Positions 1-8,382 of a stretch of DNA of 12,727 nt are shown in pieces; position 1 is the stretch's first letter, and every line of letters begins with the position of its first letter. Made by a program: the position numbers and the translations under genes. The stretch comes from Candidatus Aminicenantes bacterium UBA2199 (GTDB lineage: Bacteria; Acidobacteriota; Aminicenantia; UBA2199). Below the pieces are notes generated by a model. It searched no databases. It worked only from the letters and a program-made list of their open reading frames with translations, and had not been told where the DNA came from. Where the stretch lies: positions 1 through 12,727 of the forward strand of contig DCVB01000121.1 of assembly GCA_002327965.1 (NCBI GenBank). Direction: 5' to 3'.

Positions 1-557
1 AGGTCATCCGCCGCACCATCGAGGATGCCACCGCGGCCTACAAGTCCATCCTGGCCAAGATGAAGGAGTCCATCCCCGCCCCGTCGCCCAAGCTCTCCGA
101 GTACGCCCCGGTCATCCTGACCATGATGATCAACGTCGACAAGATCCGCGACCTGATCGGCCCCGGCGGCAAGACCATCAAGGAGCTGGTGGCCACGTTC
201 AATGCCAAGATCAACGTCGAGGACGACGGCAAGGTCTCCATCGCCGCCGCCAACCGCGAGCTGGGGGAGAGGGTGATCGCCCGCATCGAGGAACTGACCG
301 GTTCTCCCGAGGTCGACAAGGTCTATAACGGCAAGATCAACCGCATCGAGGACTACGGGCTGTTCGTCGAGATCATGCCCGGCGTCACCGGGCTGCTGCA
401 CGTATCGGAGGTCTCCCAGCGCCGCATCCGCGACGTCCGCCAGGAATACAAGCTGGGGGACATGATCGAAGTAAAAGTGATGTCCCTGGACCGCGACGGC
501 AAGATGAAGCTCAGCCACAAGGTCCTGGAGAACAGTTCGCGCGACGGGGACCGGTAA
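1..557 (+). CDS. pnp: Polynucleotide phosphorylase, C-terminal part (5' end outside window)
   Basis: The reading frame is open from base 3 and ends at TAA 555-557, so the gene begins upstream of the window. The visible part holds the C-terminal end of the second RNase PH-like domain, then a KH domain with the GxxG loop in IGPGGKTIKEL (about bases 156-190), then an S1 domain (about 320-530) containing the stretches YNGKINRIEDYGLFVEI and GLLHVSEVS. That order, KH followed by S1 at the C-terminus, is the standard layout of PNPase, a cytoplasmic 3'-5' phosphorolytic exoribonuclease that works in RNA turnover. The tail after S1 is short and ends in charged residues. The next gene starts 36 bp downstream, so co-transcription with the pseudopilin gene is possible. 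Confidence 0.96.
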   Translation, partial: VIRRTIEDATAAYKSILAKMKESIPAPSPKLSEYAPVILTMMINVDKIRDLIGPGGKTIKELVATFNAKINVEDDGKVSIAAANRELGERVIARIEELTGSPEVDKVYNGKINRIEDYGLFVEIMPGVTGLLHVSEVSQRRIRDVRQEYKLGDMIEVKVMSLDRDGKMKLSHKVLENSSRDGDR

Positions 558-593
558 AGGGGCGGCCGCATCGCCCGGTTGGGAGGCGTGACC

Positions 594-1103
594 ATGTCCG
601 TTCAAGGCGGCGGGGCGTCGGGCCCGGCGGCGCCGCGGGCGCGCGGCAGCAGTCGCGGCTTCACCCTGATCGAGCTGATCACCGTGACCGTCATCATCGG
701 CGTTCTGGCCGTCGCCGCCATCCCCCTGGCCCACAACTCGTTCCAGCGCGAAAAGGAGATCGACCTGCGCCGGGCGCTGCGCCTCCTGCGCACCGCCATC
801 GACGAGCACAGGAAATTCGTCGTCGAGAACAAGATCGATGTCGACGAGGACACCTACGGCTATCCCGAGAAACTCGAGGATCTGGTCAAGGGCATTGAAT
901 ACAAGGACAAGAAGAACAAGGAGCGCATCGTCAAGTTCCTGCGCCGCATCCCCCTGGACCCCATCAATAATTCCGCCGACTGGGGGCTGCGTTCCTACCA
1001 GGACAGGCTCGGCTCGCGCAGTTGGGGCGGGCAGAACGTCTGGGACGTCTATTGCGACTCGGACAAGAAGGCGCTGGACGGGACCTATTACCGGGACTGG
1101 TAA
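594..1103 (+). CDS. GspG-like pseudopilin (type II secretion / type IV pilin-like)
   Basis: A 169-residue protein with a class III prepilin signal: a basic leader of 22 residues, then G22/F23 followed by TLIE, with Glu at mature position 5 and a hydrophobic helix through about residue 44. A prepilin peptidase would cut after G22 and methylate F23. The C-terminal domain contains RRIPLDP (118-124), WGLRSYQD (130-137) and GGQNVWDVY (145-153), a pattern typical of GspG-like major pseudopilins, which build short periplasmic pseudopili. I chose ATG 594 because GGGAGG lies at 580-585 with a sensible spacing; in-frame TTG 579 and GTG 588 are less likely. No other secretion genes are in the window, so whether it serves secretion or a pilus cannot be told. 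Confidence 0.88.
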   Translation: MSVQGGGASGPAAPRARGSSRGFTLIELITVTVIIGVLAVAAIPLAHNSFQREKEIDLRRALRLLRTAIDEHRKFVVENKIDVDEDTYGYPEKLEDLVKGIEYKDKKNKERIVKFLRRIPLDPINNSADWGLRSYQDRLGSRSWGGQNVWDVYCDSDKKALDGTYYRDW

Positions 1104-1153
1104 GGACTCGGCCTGGGGCGTACGGTGGCTGCCTATTGGAAGGCAATAGCAGG

Positions 1154-1331
1154 AACTAAAATTCCAAATAACAAATTCCAAATTCCAAATAAGCACCAAA
1201 TTCCAATTACCCAATGACCAAAACGAAGGCAATTCCCAGAGATTAATTCATTGCCGGATTTTTGTTTGGGTCATTGTAATTTGGAATTTGGAATTTATTT
1301 GGAATTTGGTGCTTGGATTTTGGAATTTTAG
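1154..1331. repeat. AT-rich palindromic intergenic repeat (MITE-like)
   Basis: The 326-bp gap between the pseudopilin and tsaD is occupied mainly by two AT-rich arms in inverted orientation. The left arm (about 1154-1223) is built from AAATTCCAAAT-type units and ends in CCAATGACCAAAAC. The right arm (about 1264-1331) starts GTTTGGGTCATTG and continues with TTTGGAATTTGG-type units. In the centre GGCAAT (1228-1233) faces ATTGCC (1249-1254). The arms pair imperfectly because units are shuffled between them. The base composition is far lower in GC than the flanking genes. It could be a non-autonomous mobile relic or a long stem-loop acting as a bidirectional transcription end. No ORF is supported here. 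Confidence 0.8.
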
Positions 1332-1383
1332 ACTTACCTATTCATGCGTTACGCTTCACGATCGCCCAAACCGGCCATAGCGA

Positions 1384-1412
1384 TTGCCCGCCGGGCCGCG
1401 TTTTGCTATGAT
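1384..1412 (+). promoter_or_regulatory. Predicted sigma70-type promoter of tsaD
   Basis: TTGCCC (1384-1389) and TATGAT (1407-1412) are separated by 17 bp. Transcription would start near 1419, giving an untranslated leader of only about 11 nt that just includes the GGAGGG ribosome binding site at 1421-1426 ahead of TTG 1430. Confidence 0.6.
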
Positions 1413-1429
1413 GACAGCCAGGAGGGCAT

Positions 1430-2467
1430 TTGTACATCCTGGGCATCGAATCCTCGTGCGACGAGACGGCCGTGGCCGTTGTCGAAAGGGGGGAGGCCAA
1501 CGCCGTGCGCTCGGAGGCGATCAAGTCGCAGGACGAGCTGCACGCTCCCTACGGCGGCATCGTCCCCGAGATCGCCGCCCGCACGCACTACGAGGTCATC
1601 GACCTGCTCTGCCGCCAGGCGCTGCAGCAGGCCGGGCTGGGCATCAAGGACATCGAGGTCCTGGCCGTGACGCTGGGGCCGGGGCTGGTCGGCTCCCTGC
1701 TCATCGGGCTGGCTTTCGCCAAGGGCCTGGCCATGGCCCACAACCTGCCGCTGGTGGCCGTCGACCATATCGCCGCCCATGTTGAGGCCCCGTTCATCAG
1801 CCACAAGCATATCGCCTATCCGCTGCTGGCGCTGGTGGTTTCCGGGGGCCACACCACGCTGTTCCACCAGGAGAGCAAGTTCAGCGGTTCCGTGGTCGCC
1901 AAGACGCGCGATGACGCGGCCGGCGAGGTCATGGACAAGGTGGCCAAGCACTTCGGCCTGGGTTACCCCGGCGGGCCGCTGCTGGATGCCCTGTACGAAA
2001 AGGGCGACGCGGACCGTTTCCGGTTTTCCCAACCGCGCATGAGCGACGGCGGCGACGATTTTTCCTTCTCCGGCTACAAGTCGGCCCTGCTGCGCCGGGC
2101 GCAGGAATTGAACATGGCGCCGGGCGGCCAGGATTTTCATGACCTGCTGGCGTCTTTCCTGAACGCCCTGGTCGGCTACCTGCTGGACAAGACGCTGGCC
2201 GCGGCCGCGCGCCTGAACGTCCGCTCGCTGATCGTCTCGGGCGGGGTCAGCCGCAACGCCCTGCTGCGCCGGCGTTTCGCCGACGCCTGCGCCGCCAGGG
2301 AACTTCCGCTCTACCTGCCCGAGCCGCGGTATTGCACCGACAACGCGGCCATGATCGCCTGGCTGGGCTATGAGAAGTACGCGGCCTATCCCAACCTGAA
2401 CTATTACGACCTGTACCTCAATTCCTATTCCCGGGCGTCCTTCCGGGAAAGCAAGCGCCATCGCTGA
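1430..2467 (+). CDS. tsaD: tRNA N6-adenosine threonylcarbamoyltransferase TsaD (Kae1/Gcp family)
   Basis: A 345-residue protein, the usual family length. TsaD transfers the threonylcarbamoyl group to A37 of ANN-decoding tRNAs (t6A) together with TsaB and TsaE in the cytoplasm. Seen in the sequence: the N-terminal ILGIESSCDET signature (3-13), H113 and H117 in HIAAH as metal ligands, the VSGGHT nucleotide-binding motif (137-142), VSGGVSRNALLR (269-280), and CTDNAAMIA (302-310) carrying the third metal ligand D304. I place the start at TTG 1430 because the family begins just before ILGIE and GGAGGG lies immediately upstream. The spacing is short, about 3 nt. Neither tsaB nor tsaE is in the window. 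The gene seems to be a single unit with its own promoter. Confidence 0.97.
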   Translation: MYILGIESSCDETAVAVVERGEANAVRSEAIKSQDELHAPYGGIVPEIAARTHYEVIDLLCRQALQQAGLGIKDIEVLAVTLGPGLVGSLLIGLAFAKGLAMAHNLPLVAVDHIAAHVEAPFISHKHIAYPLLALVVSGGHTTLFHQESKFSGSVVAKTRDDAAGEVMDKVAKHFGLGYPGGPLLDALYEKGDADRFRFSQPRMSDGGDDFSFSGYKSALLRRAQELNMAPGGQDFHDLLASFLNALVGYLLDKTLAAAARLNVRSLIVSGGVSRNALLRRRFADACAARELPLYLPEPRYCTDNAAMIAWLGYEKYAAYPNLNYYDLYLNSYSRASFRESKRHR

Positions 2468-2526
2468 GCAGGCAAGGGTAAAAGTGATCTTAAACGAGAT
2501 GAAATTAAGGCGGGTAATCGGTGCAA

Positions 2527-2675
2527 GGTTTAAGGTCAAAGGTGCAAGGTGAAATTTCTTTCTTCCCTTACACCCTGAACCTTCAACCTTAAACCGATTT
2601 CAATTACTGTCACTGTCACTGATACTGAATTCCGCTCTGGTCTCCTGCTAACACTATCACTAACACTAACACTGT
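2527..2675. repeat. Composite intergenic repeat, copy A
   Basis: The 212-bp gap between tsaD and the M50-like gene is nearly all repeat. An imperfect stem is formed by 2527-2554 (GGTTTAAGGT, then AAGGTGCAAGG) and 2568-2595 (CCTGAACCTTCAACCTTAAACC read on the plus strand). A unique block AAACCGATTTCAATT (2591-2605) follows, then degenerate hexamers of the CACTGT/CACTGA kind (2606-2627), the block GAATTCCGCTC (2627-2637), and CACTAA/CACTAT hexamers (about 2648-2674). The same order of blocks occurs in the opposite orientation at 3851-3957. No gene is supported here. Confidence 0.8.
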
Positions 2676-2679
2676 GGCT

Positions 2680-3303
2680 CTAAAATCCCAGCAGGGCATT
2701 CACCAGCCGGCCCAGCGGAATGGTGAGAAAATCGAAGAAATTGAAATAGACCCCGGCCAGCAGCAGGAGAAAGCCGAAGGGCTTGATGTCCTCATAAGAG
2801 GAAAGGGCGTCACCGTCCAGGAGCTGCTCGGCGGCGCCGCTGGCGGCCAGCGGCGGGATGGGCAGCAGGTTGAAGACGGCCAGGCAGGCGTTGGCCAGGC
2901 AGAAGAACGGCAGGATCTGCAGCAGGAACGGCGAGGTCAGCAGGCCGGCGGCGTCCAGGCCGCGGAAAACGCCGATGCCAATCAGCGCCAGCAGCAGGTT
3001 GACCGCCGGTCCGGCCAGGGCGATGCGCAGGGCGTCCAAGCGGGGGCGGGAAAGCTTTTCCAGGTCCAGCTCGAGGGGCCGGGTCCAGCCTAGCACCGGT
3101 TGGCCGCGGAATACGAGAAAAGCGGGAAGTAGCACGCTGCCGATCCAGTCGATGCGGGCGAAAGGGTTTTCCAGGGACCGCTGCCGGGAGGCGGCTTCGG
3201 GGTCGCCGCAGCGGCCGGCCATCCAGACACGCGCCCTGTCGTGAAGCCACAGGGAAAAAAAGACGATGGCCAGTCTCAGACCGAGATCAAGCAGGCGCCT
3301 CAC
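2680..3303 (-). CDS. M50 (site-2 protease)-like integral membrane protein with degraded active site
   Basis: A 207-residue, strongly hydrophobic protein with several membrane segments. It follows the layout of short YwhC-type M50 metalloproteases: an N-terminal helix carrying the zinc motif, a GDP-x-A segment, ENPFARIDWIGS (45-56), a GW-x-x-P block (72-76), ALAGPAVNLLLA (95-106) and NLLPIPPL (145-152). The key residues are missing. The HExxH position reads H21-D22-R23-A24-R25, and the NLLPIPPLDG position reads PPLAA, so the Asp ligand is replaced by Ala153. It is therefore most likely a non-proteolytic homologue. The start is GTG 3303, chosen for its position before the first helix; no strong ribosome binding site is visible. 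It lies 33 bp after the lipoprotein gene, so the two are probably co-transcribed. Its function is unknown. Confidence 0.8.
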   Translation of the reverse strand: MRRLLDLGLRLAIVFFSLWLHDRARVWMAGRCGDPEAASRQRSLENPFARIDWIGSVLLPAFLVFRGQPVLGWTRPLELDLEKLSRPRLDALRIALAGPAVNLLLALIGIGVFRGLDAAGLLTSPFLLQILPFFCLANACLAVFNLLPIPPLAASGAAEQLLDGDALSSYEDIKPFGFLLLLAGVYFNFFDFLTIPLGRLVNALLGF

Positions 3304-3336
3304 TTTCGTACGGAGGTTGATCAGACAGCAAAATTA

Positions 3337-3753
3337 TTACAGCTGGCTGAAAAGCGTCATCTGCTCCTTGACCCAGTCGGGCATCTTGGAGGCGTAAAGG
3401 GAGTCGTGGGAAAGGTCGGCGACGTTCTCGGTGATCTTGTCAGGGGATTTGTCCTTGAAAGCGTACTTTTTGTCTTTTTGCAGCAAACCGACGATTGGGC
3501 CGCAGCCCCTCTTCACCTGGACCATCTCGGTCTCGTTGGTCGGGCAGCCCAGGACGACGTCCTTGTTCTTGTCCACGTCCTTGTAGCGGATGACGATCAG
3601 CTCGGGAGTGACCGAAAGCAGTTCGCCCTTGAAGGTCTTGTCCTGGATGTTGACCTTGACCTGCTTCCCCTCCGGAAGCCCGCCGGCCACCGGGAAACAG
3701 GCGCATCCCGTGAGGATTAATGAGACCGACAGCAGAAGCAGTATTTTTTTCAT
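3337..3753 (-). CDS. Small predicted lipoprotein of unknown function
   Basis: A 138-residue protein with a signal peptide (KK, then a hydrophobic stretch) ending in the lipobox LTGC, so Cys17 would be lipidated by Lgt and exposed after LspA cleavage. A second Cys lies at position 19. The mature part is Lys/Asp-rich. Its first third, with KVNIQDKTFKGELLSV and LIVIRYKDVD, looks like a small beta-rich domain. I do not recognise a named family. ATG 3753 is supported by GGAGG at 3760-3764 with a 6-nt spacer. It is the first gene of a likely two-gene unit with the degraded M50-like protein. Confidence 0.82.
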   Translation of the reverse strand: MKKILLLLSVSLILTGCACFPVAGGLPEGKQVKVNIQDKTFKGELLSVTPELIVIRYKDVDKNKDVVLGCPTNETEMVQVKRGCGPIVGLLQKDKKYAFKDKSPDKITENVADLSHDSLYASKMPDWVKEQMTLFSQL

Positions 3754-3782
3754 GACAAACCTCCATTTTCCTGCATTAAAGT

Positions 3783-3811
3783 ACCATAGAGAAAATCAAC
3801 TTGCAAGTCAG
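3783..3811 (-). promoter_or_regulatory. Possible promoter of the lipoprotein / M50-like pair
   Basis: Read on the minus strand, CTGACT (3811-3806) and TATGGT (3788-3783) are 17 bp apart, upstream of the GGAGG at 3764-3760. Each box matches the consensus at four of six positions, so this is only a candidate. Confidence 0.35.
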
Positions 3812-3850
3812 GAAAAAAGAAATCGCGACAAGTGCTAGCACTAGCAGTCC

Positions 3851-3957
3851 TTAGTGGTAGTGATAGTGGTAGTGGTAGCCAGAGGTTGGAGCGGAATCCA
3901 GTTTCAGTGACAATTTCAGCAATTGAAATCGGTTTACGGTGTACGGTTTACGGTTGA
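3851..3957. repeat. Composite intergenic repeat, copy B (inverted relative to copy A)
   Basis: This element takes up much of the 357-bp gap between the lipoprotein and ABC genes. It opens with GGTAGT/GATAGT-type hexamers (3851-3879), then GAGCGGAATCCAG (3889-3901), AATTGAAATCGGTTT (3921-3935, the exact reverse complement of 2591-2605) and GGTTTACGG units (3931-3957). Read on the minus strand the blocks come in the same order as copy A. The pair brackets the lipoprotein and M50-like genes. Confidence 0.75.
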
Positions 3958-3999
3958 TGGTCAAAAATATGCAATATTAGGGCATAAATCCCAATTTCA

Positions 4000-4016
4000 A
4001 AGCACCAAATTCCAAT
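4000..4016. repeat. Fragment of the AAATTCCAA repeat family
   Basis: The 17-base string AAGCACCAAATTCCAAT matches 1191-1207 exactly, in the same orientation. It shows that pieces of the palindromic repeat between the pseudopilin and tsaD also occur here. Confidence 0.65.
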
Positions 4017-4037
4017 GAATTTTACAACAATTGCCAA

Positions 4038-4065
4038 CATGGAACATGGAACGTGGAACATAGAA
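4038..4065. repeat. Four 7-bp tandem units
   Basis: CATGGAA, CATGGAA, CGTGGAA and CATAGAA follow each other directly upstream of the 3' end of the ABC gene. They form a third type of short degenerate repeat in the same intergenic interval; no function is evident. Confidence 0.7.
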
Positions 4066-4110
4066 TCTTCGGCTTTTGGCATCCCCCCCGCACCTCGCCA
4101 CTTCTCTTTT

Positions 4111-5925
<1,815 letters not shown>

Positions 5926-5933
5926 CGCTGGGA

Positions 5934-5939
5934 ATTATA
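5934..5939 (-). promoter_or_regulatory. Consensus -10 box just upstream of the ABC exporter start
   Basis: TATAAT on the minus strand at 5939-5934, only 8 bp from the ATG. The -35 position (5962-5957, TTTCCT) is poor. If the box is used, transcription starts about 2 nt before the ATG. Confidence 0.45.
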
Positions 5940-6035
5940 GCCGAATTTAGCCCGCGAGGAAAATCGGGATCGCGCGGATCCGATTCCGCGGAGTTTTTCC
6001 GCGGCGACTCTCCGCCGGCAGCATGACCGCATCGA

Positions 6036-6064
6036 TTGCTTTTCCAGAATGTTTCATCTATAAT
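6036..6064 (+). promoter_or_regulatory. Predicted strong promoter of the radical SAM / peptide operon
   Basis: TTGCTT (6036-6041) and a perfect TATAAT (6059-6064) are 17 bp apart. Transcription would start near 6071, ahead of a GGAGAGAGAG purine run (6079-6088). It faces the accessory operon and is the best promoter in the window. A CCGCGG pair (5986-5991 and 5999-6004) lies just upstream, but its role is unclear. Confidence 0.7.
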
Positions 6065-6097
6065 CTAACGAAAATCGTGGAGAGAGAGCAGAAAAAC

Positions 6098-6184
6098 ATG
6101 GATTTATGGGGATATTCCCGGATGGATTCGCCTCGCGCTTCAACCCGCGCGATGCAATGCCGGGGCATAAAGGCTGAGCCATGA
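6098..6184 (+). CDS. Possible 28-residue leader ORF, ATGA-coupled to the radical SAM-kinase gene
   Basis: ATG 6098 follows the purine-rich GGAGAGAGAG (6079-6088) and the frame runs to TGA 6182-6184, which overlaps ATG 6181 of the next gene as ATGA. The peptide starts MDLWGYSRMDS, contains a single Cys, and shows none of the leader features of the two precursor-like peptides in this window. It sits between the promoter and the first enzyme gene, so it may be a coupling or regulatory ORF rather than a product. A chance ORF of this length is quite possible; the in-phase overlap and the purine run are the only support. Confidence 0.4.
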   Translation: MDLWGYSRMDSPRASTRAMQCRGIKAEP

Positions 6185-8169
6185 GCCGATATGTAAGGAG
6201 AAAAAATCTTTCCGACATCCGCATCCCCTCGTGTGGTCATCTTGACCTGACCTATCGTTGCAACAGCGGCTGCCGTCACTGCTGGCTGAGCCTGGGCCGT
6301 GATGACCCGGCGCGGGAGCGCGAGCTTTCATTCGCCGAGATCACGAGTATCATCGATCAGGCACGCGCATTGGGAACGCGGGACTGGTCGGTTTCCGGCG
6401 GTGAGCCGCTGCTGCGACCCGACTTTCCCGAGATCTTCGACTGCCTGACCGCCAGGGCCGCCTCCTGTTCCCTCAACACCAACGGCACATTGATCACCCC
6501 GGCGATCGCCCGCAGGCTCAAGGGACGGGGCACCGCGATGATCGCCCTTTACGGGGCGACGCGGGAGACCTATGATCATATCACCCGTCATGCCGGCGGT
6601 TTCGAGAAGGCCATGCAAGGCTTTCGCTACCTCAAGGAAGCCGGAACAGACTTCATTGTCCAGTTGGTTCCCTTGCGGGGAAACTGGCACGAATGGAGCC
6701 GGATGCTGGAACTGGCCCAATCCCTGGGCAGGAACTGGCGCGTCGGCGCTCCCTGGCTGTACCTTTCCGCCTCCCGCGATCCGGCGCGTAACGTTGAGAT
6801 CTCCCGCCAGCGCCTCGATCCCCGTGATGTCGTGAACCTCGACCCGCCCGACATGTCCGCAACAACGGCCGCGGCGCATGAATTGGAACGAGAAACAGGT
6901 GACGATCTCCTGTTCGCCCCCTGCATCGCCGCGCGACGGAACTTCCATGTCGACCCCTATGGGGGCATGTCCTTCTGCGCCTTCATCAAGGAGCCCGGCA
7001 TGCGCTACGACCTGCGCCGGGGGACTTTCCGCGAGGCCTGGGAGACGTTCATCCCCTCCCTGGCCGGCACGGTGCGGGGCGGTGCGGAATACCGGGAGAA
7101 CTGCGCCGCCTGCGACCTGCGCAGGGATTGCAACTGGTGCCCGGTTTACGGCTGGCTCGAGCACGGCCGTTTTTCAGCGCCCGTGGAGCACTTGTGCGCC
7201 GTGGCCCGGGAAAGCCGACGCTGGAAGGAGGAATGGCAGGCGCGCCACCGCCGTTATTATCGCATCGCCGGGATCGACATCCAGGTGGACAGCGACCTGC
7301 CCTTCGACGATCGGACCTTTCACCCGAAATTCGCCGCCTTCCGTGTCGCCGCCCCCGGGGCCGACCGGGTGGCCCTCCGCTATCACTTCACCCTGCCCGA
7401 TCTTCATGGCCGTGACCTGGGCCGGGAAGTATATCGCAAGCCGCCCTGGGCGATCTTCCAACGGGGTGGATCCTGTATTTATCTCGGCATCTCGCCCGAT
7501 GCCGGCGACCCGTCCATTCACCGCGTCGCGACCTTCAGCGCCGATCACACCCGCGCCCACATCTACGTCGGCAACGATGAACCATGGCGGCGGGGTGGCA
7601 TTCATACCCTGACCCTGTTCCCATCGGACCAGATCCTCATCGCCCGCCTGCTGGCCGACCGCCGCGGCTGTTACCTGCACTCGGCGGGAGCGGTCCTGGA
7701 CGGCGCGGGAATGCTCTTCGTCGGCCACTCCGAAGCCGGAAAATCGACGACGACCCGGCTGCTGCAGGCGGCGGCGGAAAAGGCGCGGGGAACGCCGCCC
7801 CTCCAGGTCGAGATCCTCTGCGACGACCGCAACATCGTGCGCCGCACGGATGGCGGCTGGCGGGTGTTCGGCACCTGGAGCCACGGGGACGTCGCGGCCG
7901 TCTCCGCCAACGACGCGCCGCTGCGGGCCATCTGCTTCATCGAGAAGGCGAACGAAAACACCCTGACGCTGCTGGCCGAGCGCCGGGAGATCAGGAAGCG
8001 ACTTCTGGCCTGCGTCATCAGGCCCTTCGCCACCGCCGACTGGTGGCAGAAAACGCTGGATTTGATTGAGCGGCTGGCTGACGATGTGCCGTGCTATCTG
8101 ATGCGATTTGACAAGAGCGGGGAGATCGTGGGAGAATTAAGGAAACTTCCAAACCGCCTTGACCGGTAA
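6181..8169 (+). CDS. Radical SAM/SPASM enzyme fused to an HPr-kinase-like P-loop domain
   Basis: A 662-residue two-part protein. Residues about 15-345 are a radical SAM/SPASM peptide-modifying enzyme: the CNSGCRHC cluster motif (C27, C31, C34), GGEPLL (73-78) for SAM binding, and a Cys-rich C-terminal half (C248, C266, C308, C311, C317, C320, C339) for auxiliary iron-sulfur clusters. Residues about 358-662 resemble stand-alone HPr-kinase-like peptide kinases: YRIAGIDIQVDSDLP (360-374), H500 in HSAG, Walker A GHSEAGKST (515-523), a D548-D549 acidic pair, and the ending VPCYLMRF (636-643). Radical SAM/SPASM proteins typically crosslink or epimerise RiPP cores. HPr-kinase homologues phosphorylate peptide Ser in some lasso pathways. 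The reading frame is continuous through the junction. The spacing to the precursor gene is 15 bp. The actual substrate is inferred. Confidence 0.9.
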   Translation: MSRYVRRKNLSDIRIPSCGHLDLTYRCNSGCRHCWLSLGRDDPARERELSFAEITSIIDQARALGTRDWSVSGGEPLLRPDFPEIFDCLTARAASCSLNTNGTLITPAIARRLKGRGTAMIALYGATRETYDHITRHAGGFEKAMQGFRYLKEAGTDFIVQLVPLRGNWHEWSRMLELAQSLGRNWRVGAPWLYLSASRDPARNVEISRQRLDPRDVVNLDPPDMSATTAAAHELERETGDDLLFAPCIAARRNFHVDPYGGMSFCAFIKEPGMRYDLRRGTFREAWETFIPSLAGTVRGGAEYRENCAACDLRRDCNWCPVYGWLEHGRFSAPVEHLCAVARESRRWKEEWQARHRRYYRIAGIDIQVDSDLPFDDRTFHPKFAAFRVAAPGADRVALRYHFTLPDLHGRDLGREVYRKPPWAIFQRGGSCIYLGISPDAGDPSIHRVATFSADHTRAHIYVGNDEPWRRGGIHTLTLFPSDQILIARLLADRRGCYLHSAGAVLDGAGMLFVGHSEAGKSTTTRLLQAAAEKARGTPPLQVEILCDDRNIVRRTDGGWRVFGTWSHGDVAAVSANDAPLRAICFIEKANENTLTLLAERREIRKRLLACVIRPFATADWWQKTLDLIERLADDVPCYLMRFDKSGEIVGELRKLPNRLDR

Positions 8170-8184
8170 ATAGAGGAGGGTAGA

Positions 8185-8382
8185 TTGGGAACCAGCAAAA
8201 AGGCCTGGCAGACGCCGGAGTTGATCGTCCTGGTCCGCAGCAGGCCGGAAGAGGCCGTATTGTCGGTATGCAAATACAGAACATGGAAAACTGGGTGGCA
8301 CGCGCCGGTATATGGAGATATGGGCTGCCAGGAGAAACCAGGGACAAGATGCTTGTTCTGTGAGGTGACGGCCATATCGTGA
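8185..8382 (+). CDS. RiPP-like precursor peptide 1 (Cys-bearing core)
   Basis: A 65-residue peptide starting at TTG 8185, with GAGGAGGG at 8173-8180. The N-terminal part carries W8-x-T-P-x-L and RSRPEEAVL (18-26), then C29-K30, and is nearly the same as in the minus-strand peptide at 12279-12467 (18 of 26 aligned residues identical). The C-terminal part diverges but keeps G47-C48, C56 and C59 in a C-x7-C-x2-C pattern shared with peptide 2, and ends in Ser65. A conserved leader, a variable Cys core and enzyme genes on both sides fit a RiPP precursor. Radical SAM enzymes could place thioether or carbon-carbon links in the core. No double-Gly cleavage site is obvious; CK may mark the leader boundary. 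I know similar PEExVLxxCK peptides only vaguely and give no family name. Confidence 0.82.
   Translation: MGTSKKAWQTPELIVLVRSRPEEAVLSVCKYRTWKTGWHAPVYGDMGCQEKPGTRCLFCEVTAIS

Noticed and set aside
1406..2539. Long minus-strand ORF opposite tsaD
   Set aside because: It is a codon shadow of the clear tsaD gene; the translation is rich in Gln, Gly, Arg and Val with no domain pattern and no ribosome binding site.
2606..2674. Hexamer tracts as a CRISPR array or coding repeat
   Set aside because: The units are 6 bp, degenerate and contiguous, with no unique spacers and no neighbouring cas genes.
5986..6004. CCGCGG-N7-CCGCGG as a terminator
   Set aside because: The stem is only 6 bp, each half is itself a palindrome, the T-run lies in the loop and not after the stem, and it sits between divergent promoters rather than after a gene.
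6328..7884. Minus-strand ORFs opposite the radical SAM-kinase fusion
   Set aside because: Both are shadows; the plus strand holds intact CxxxCxxC, GGEPLL and Walker A motifs through the same bases.
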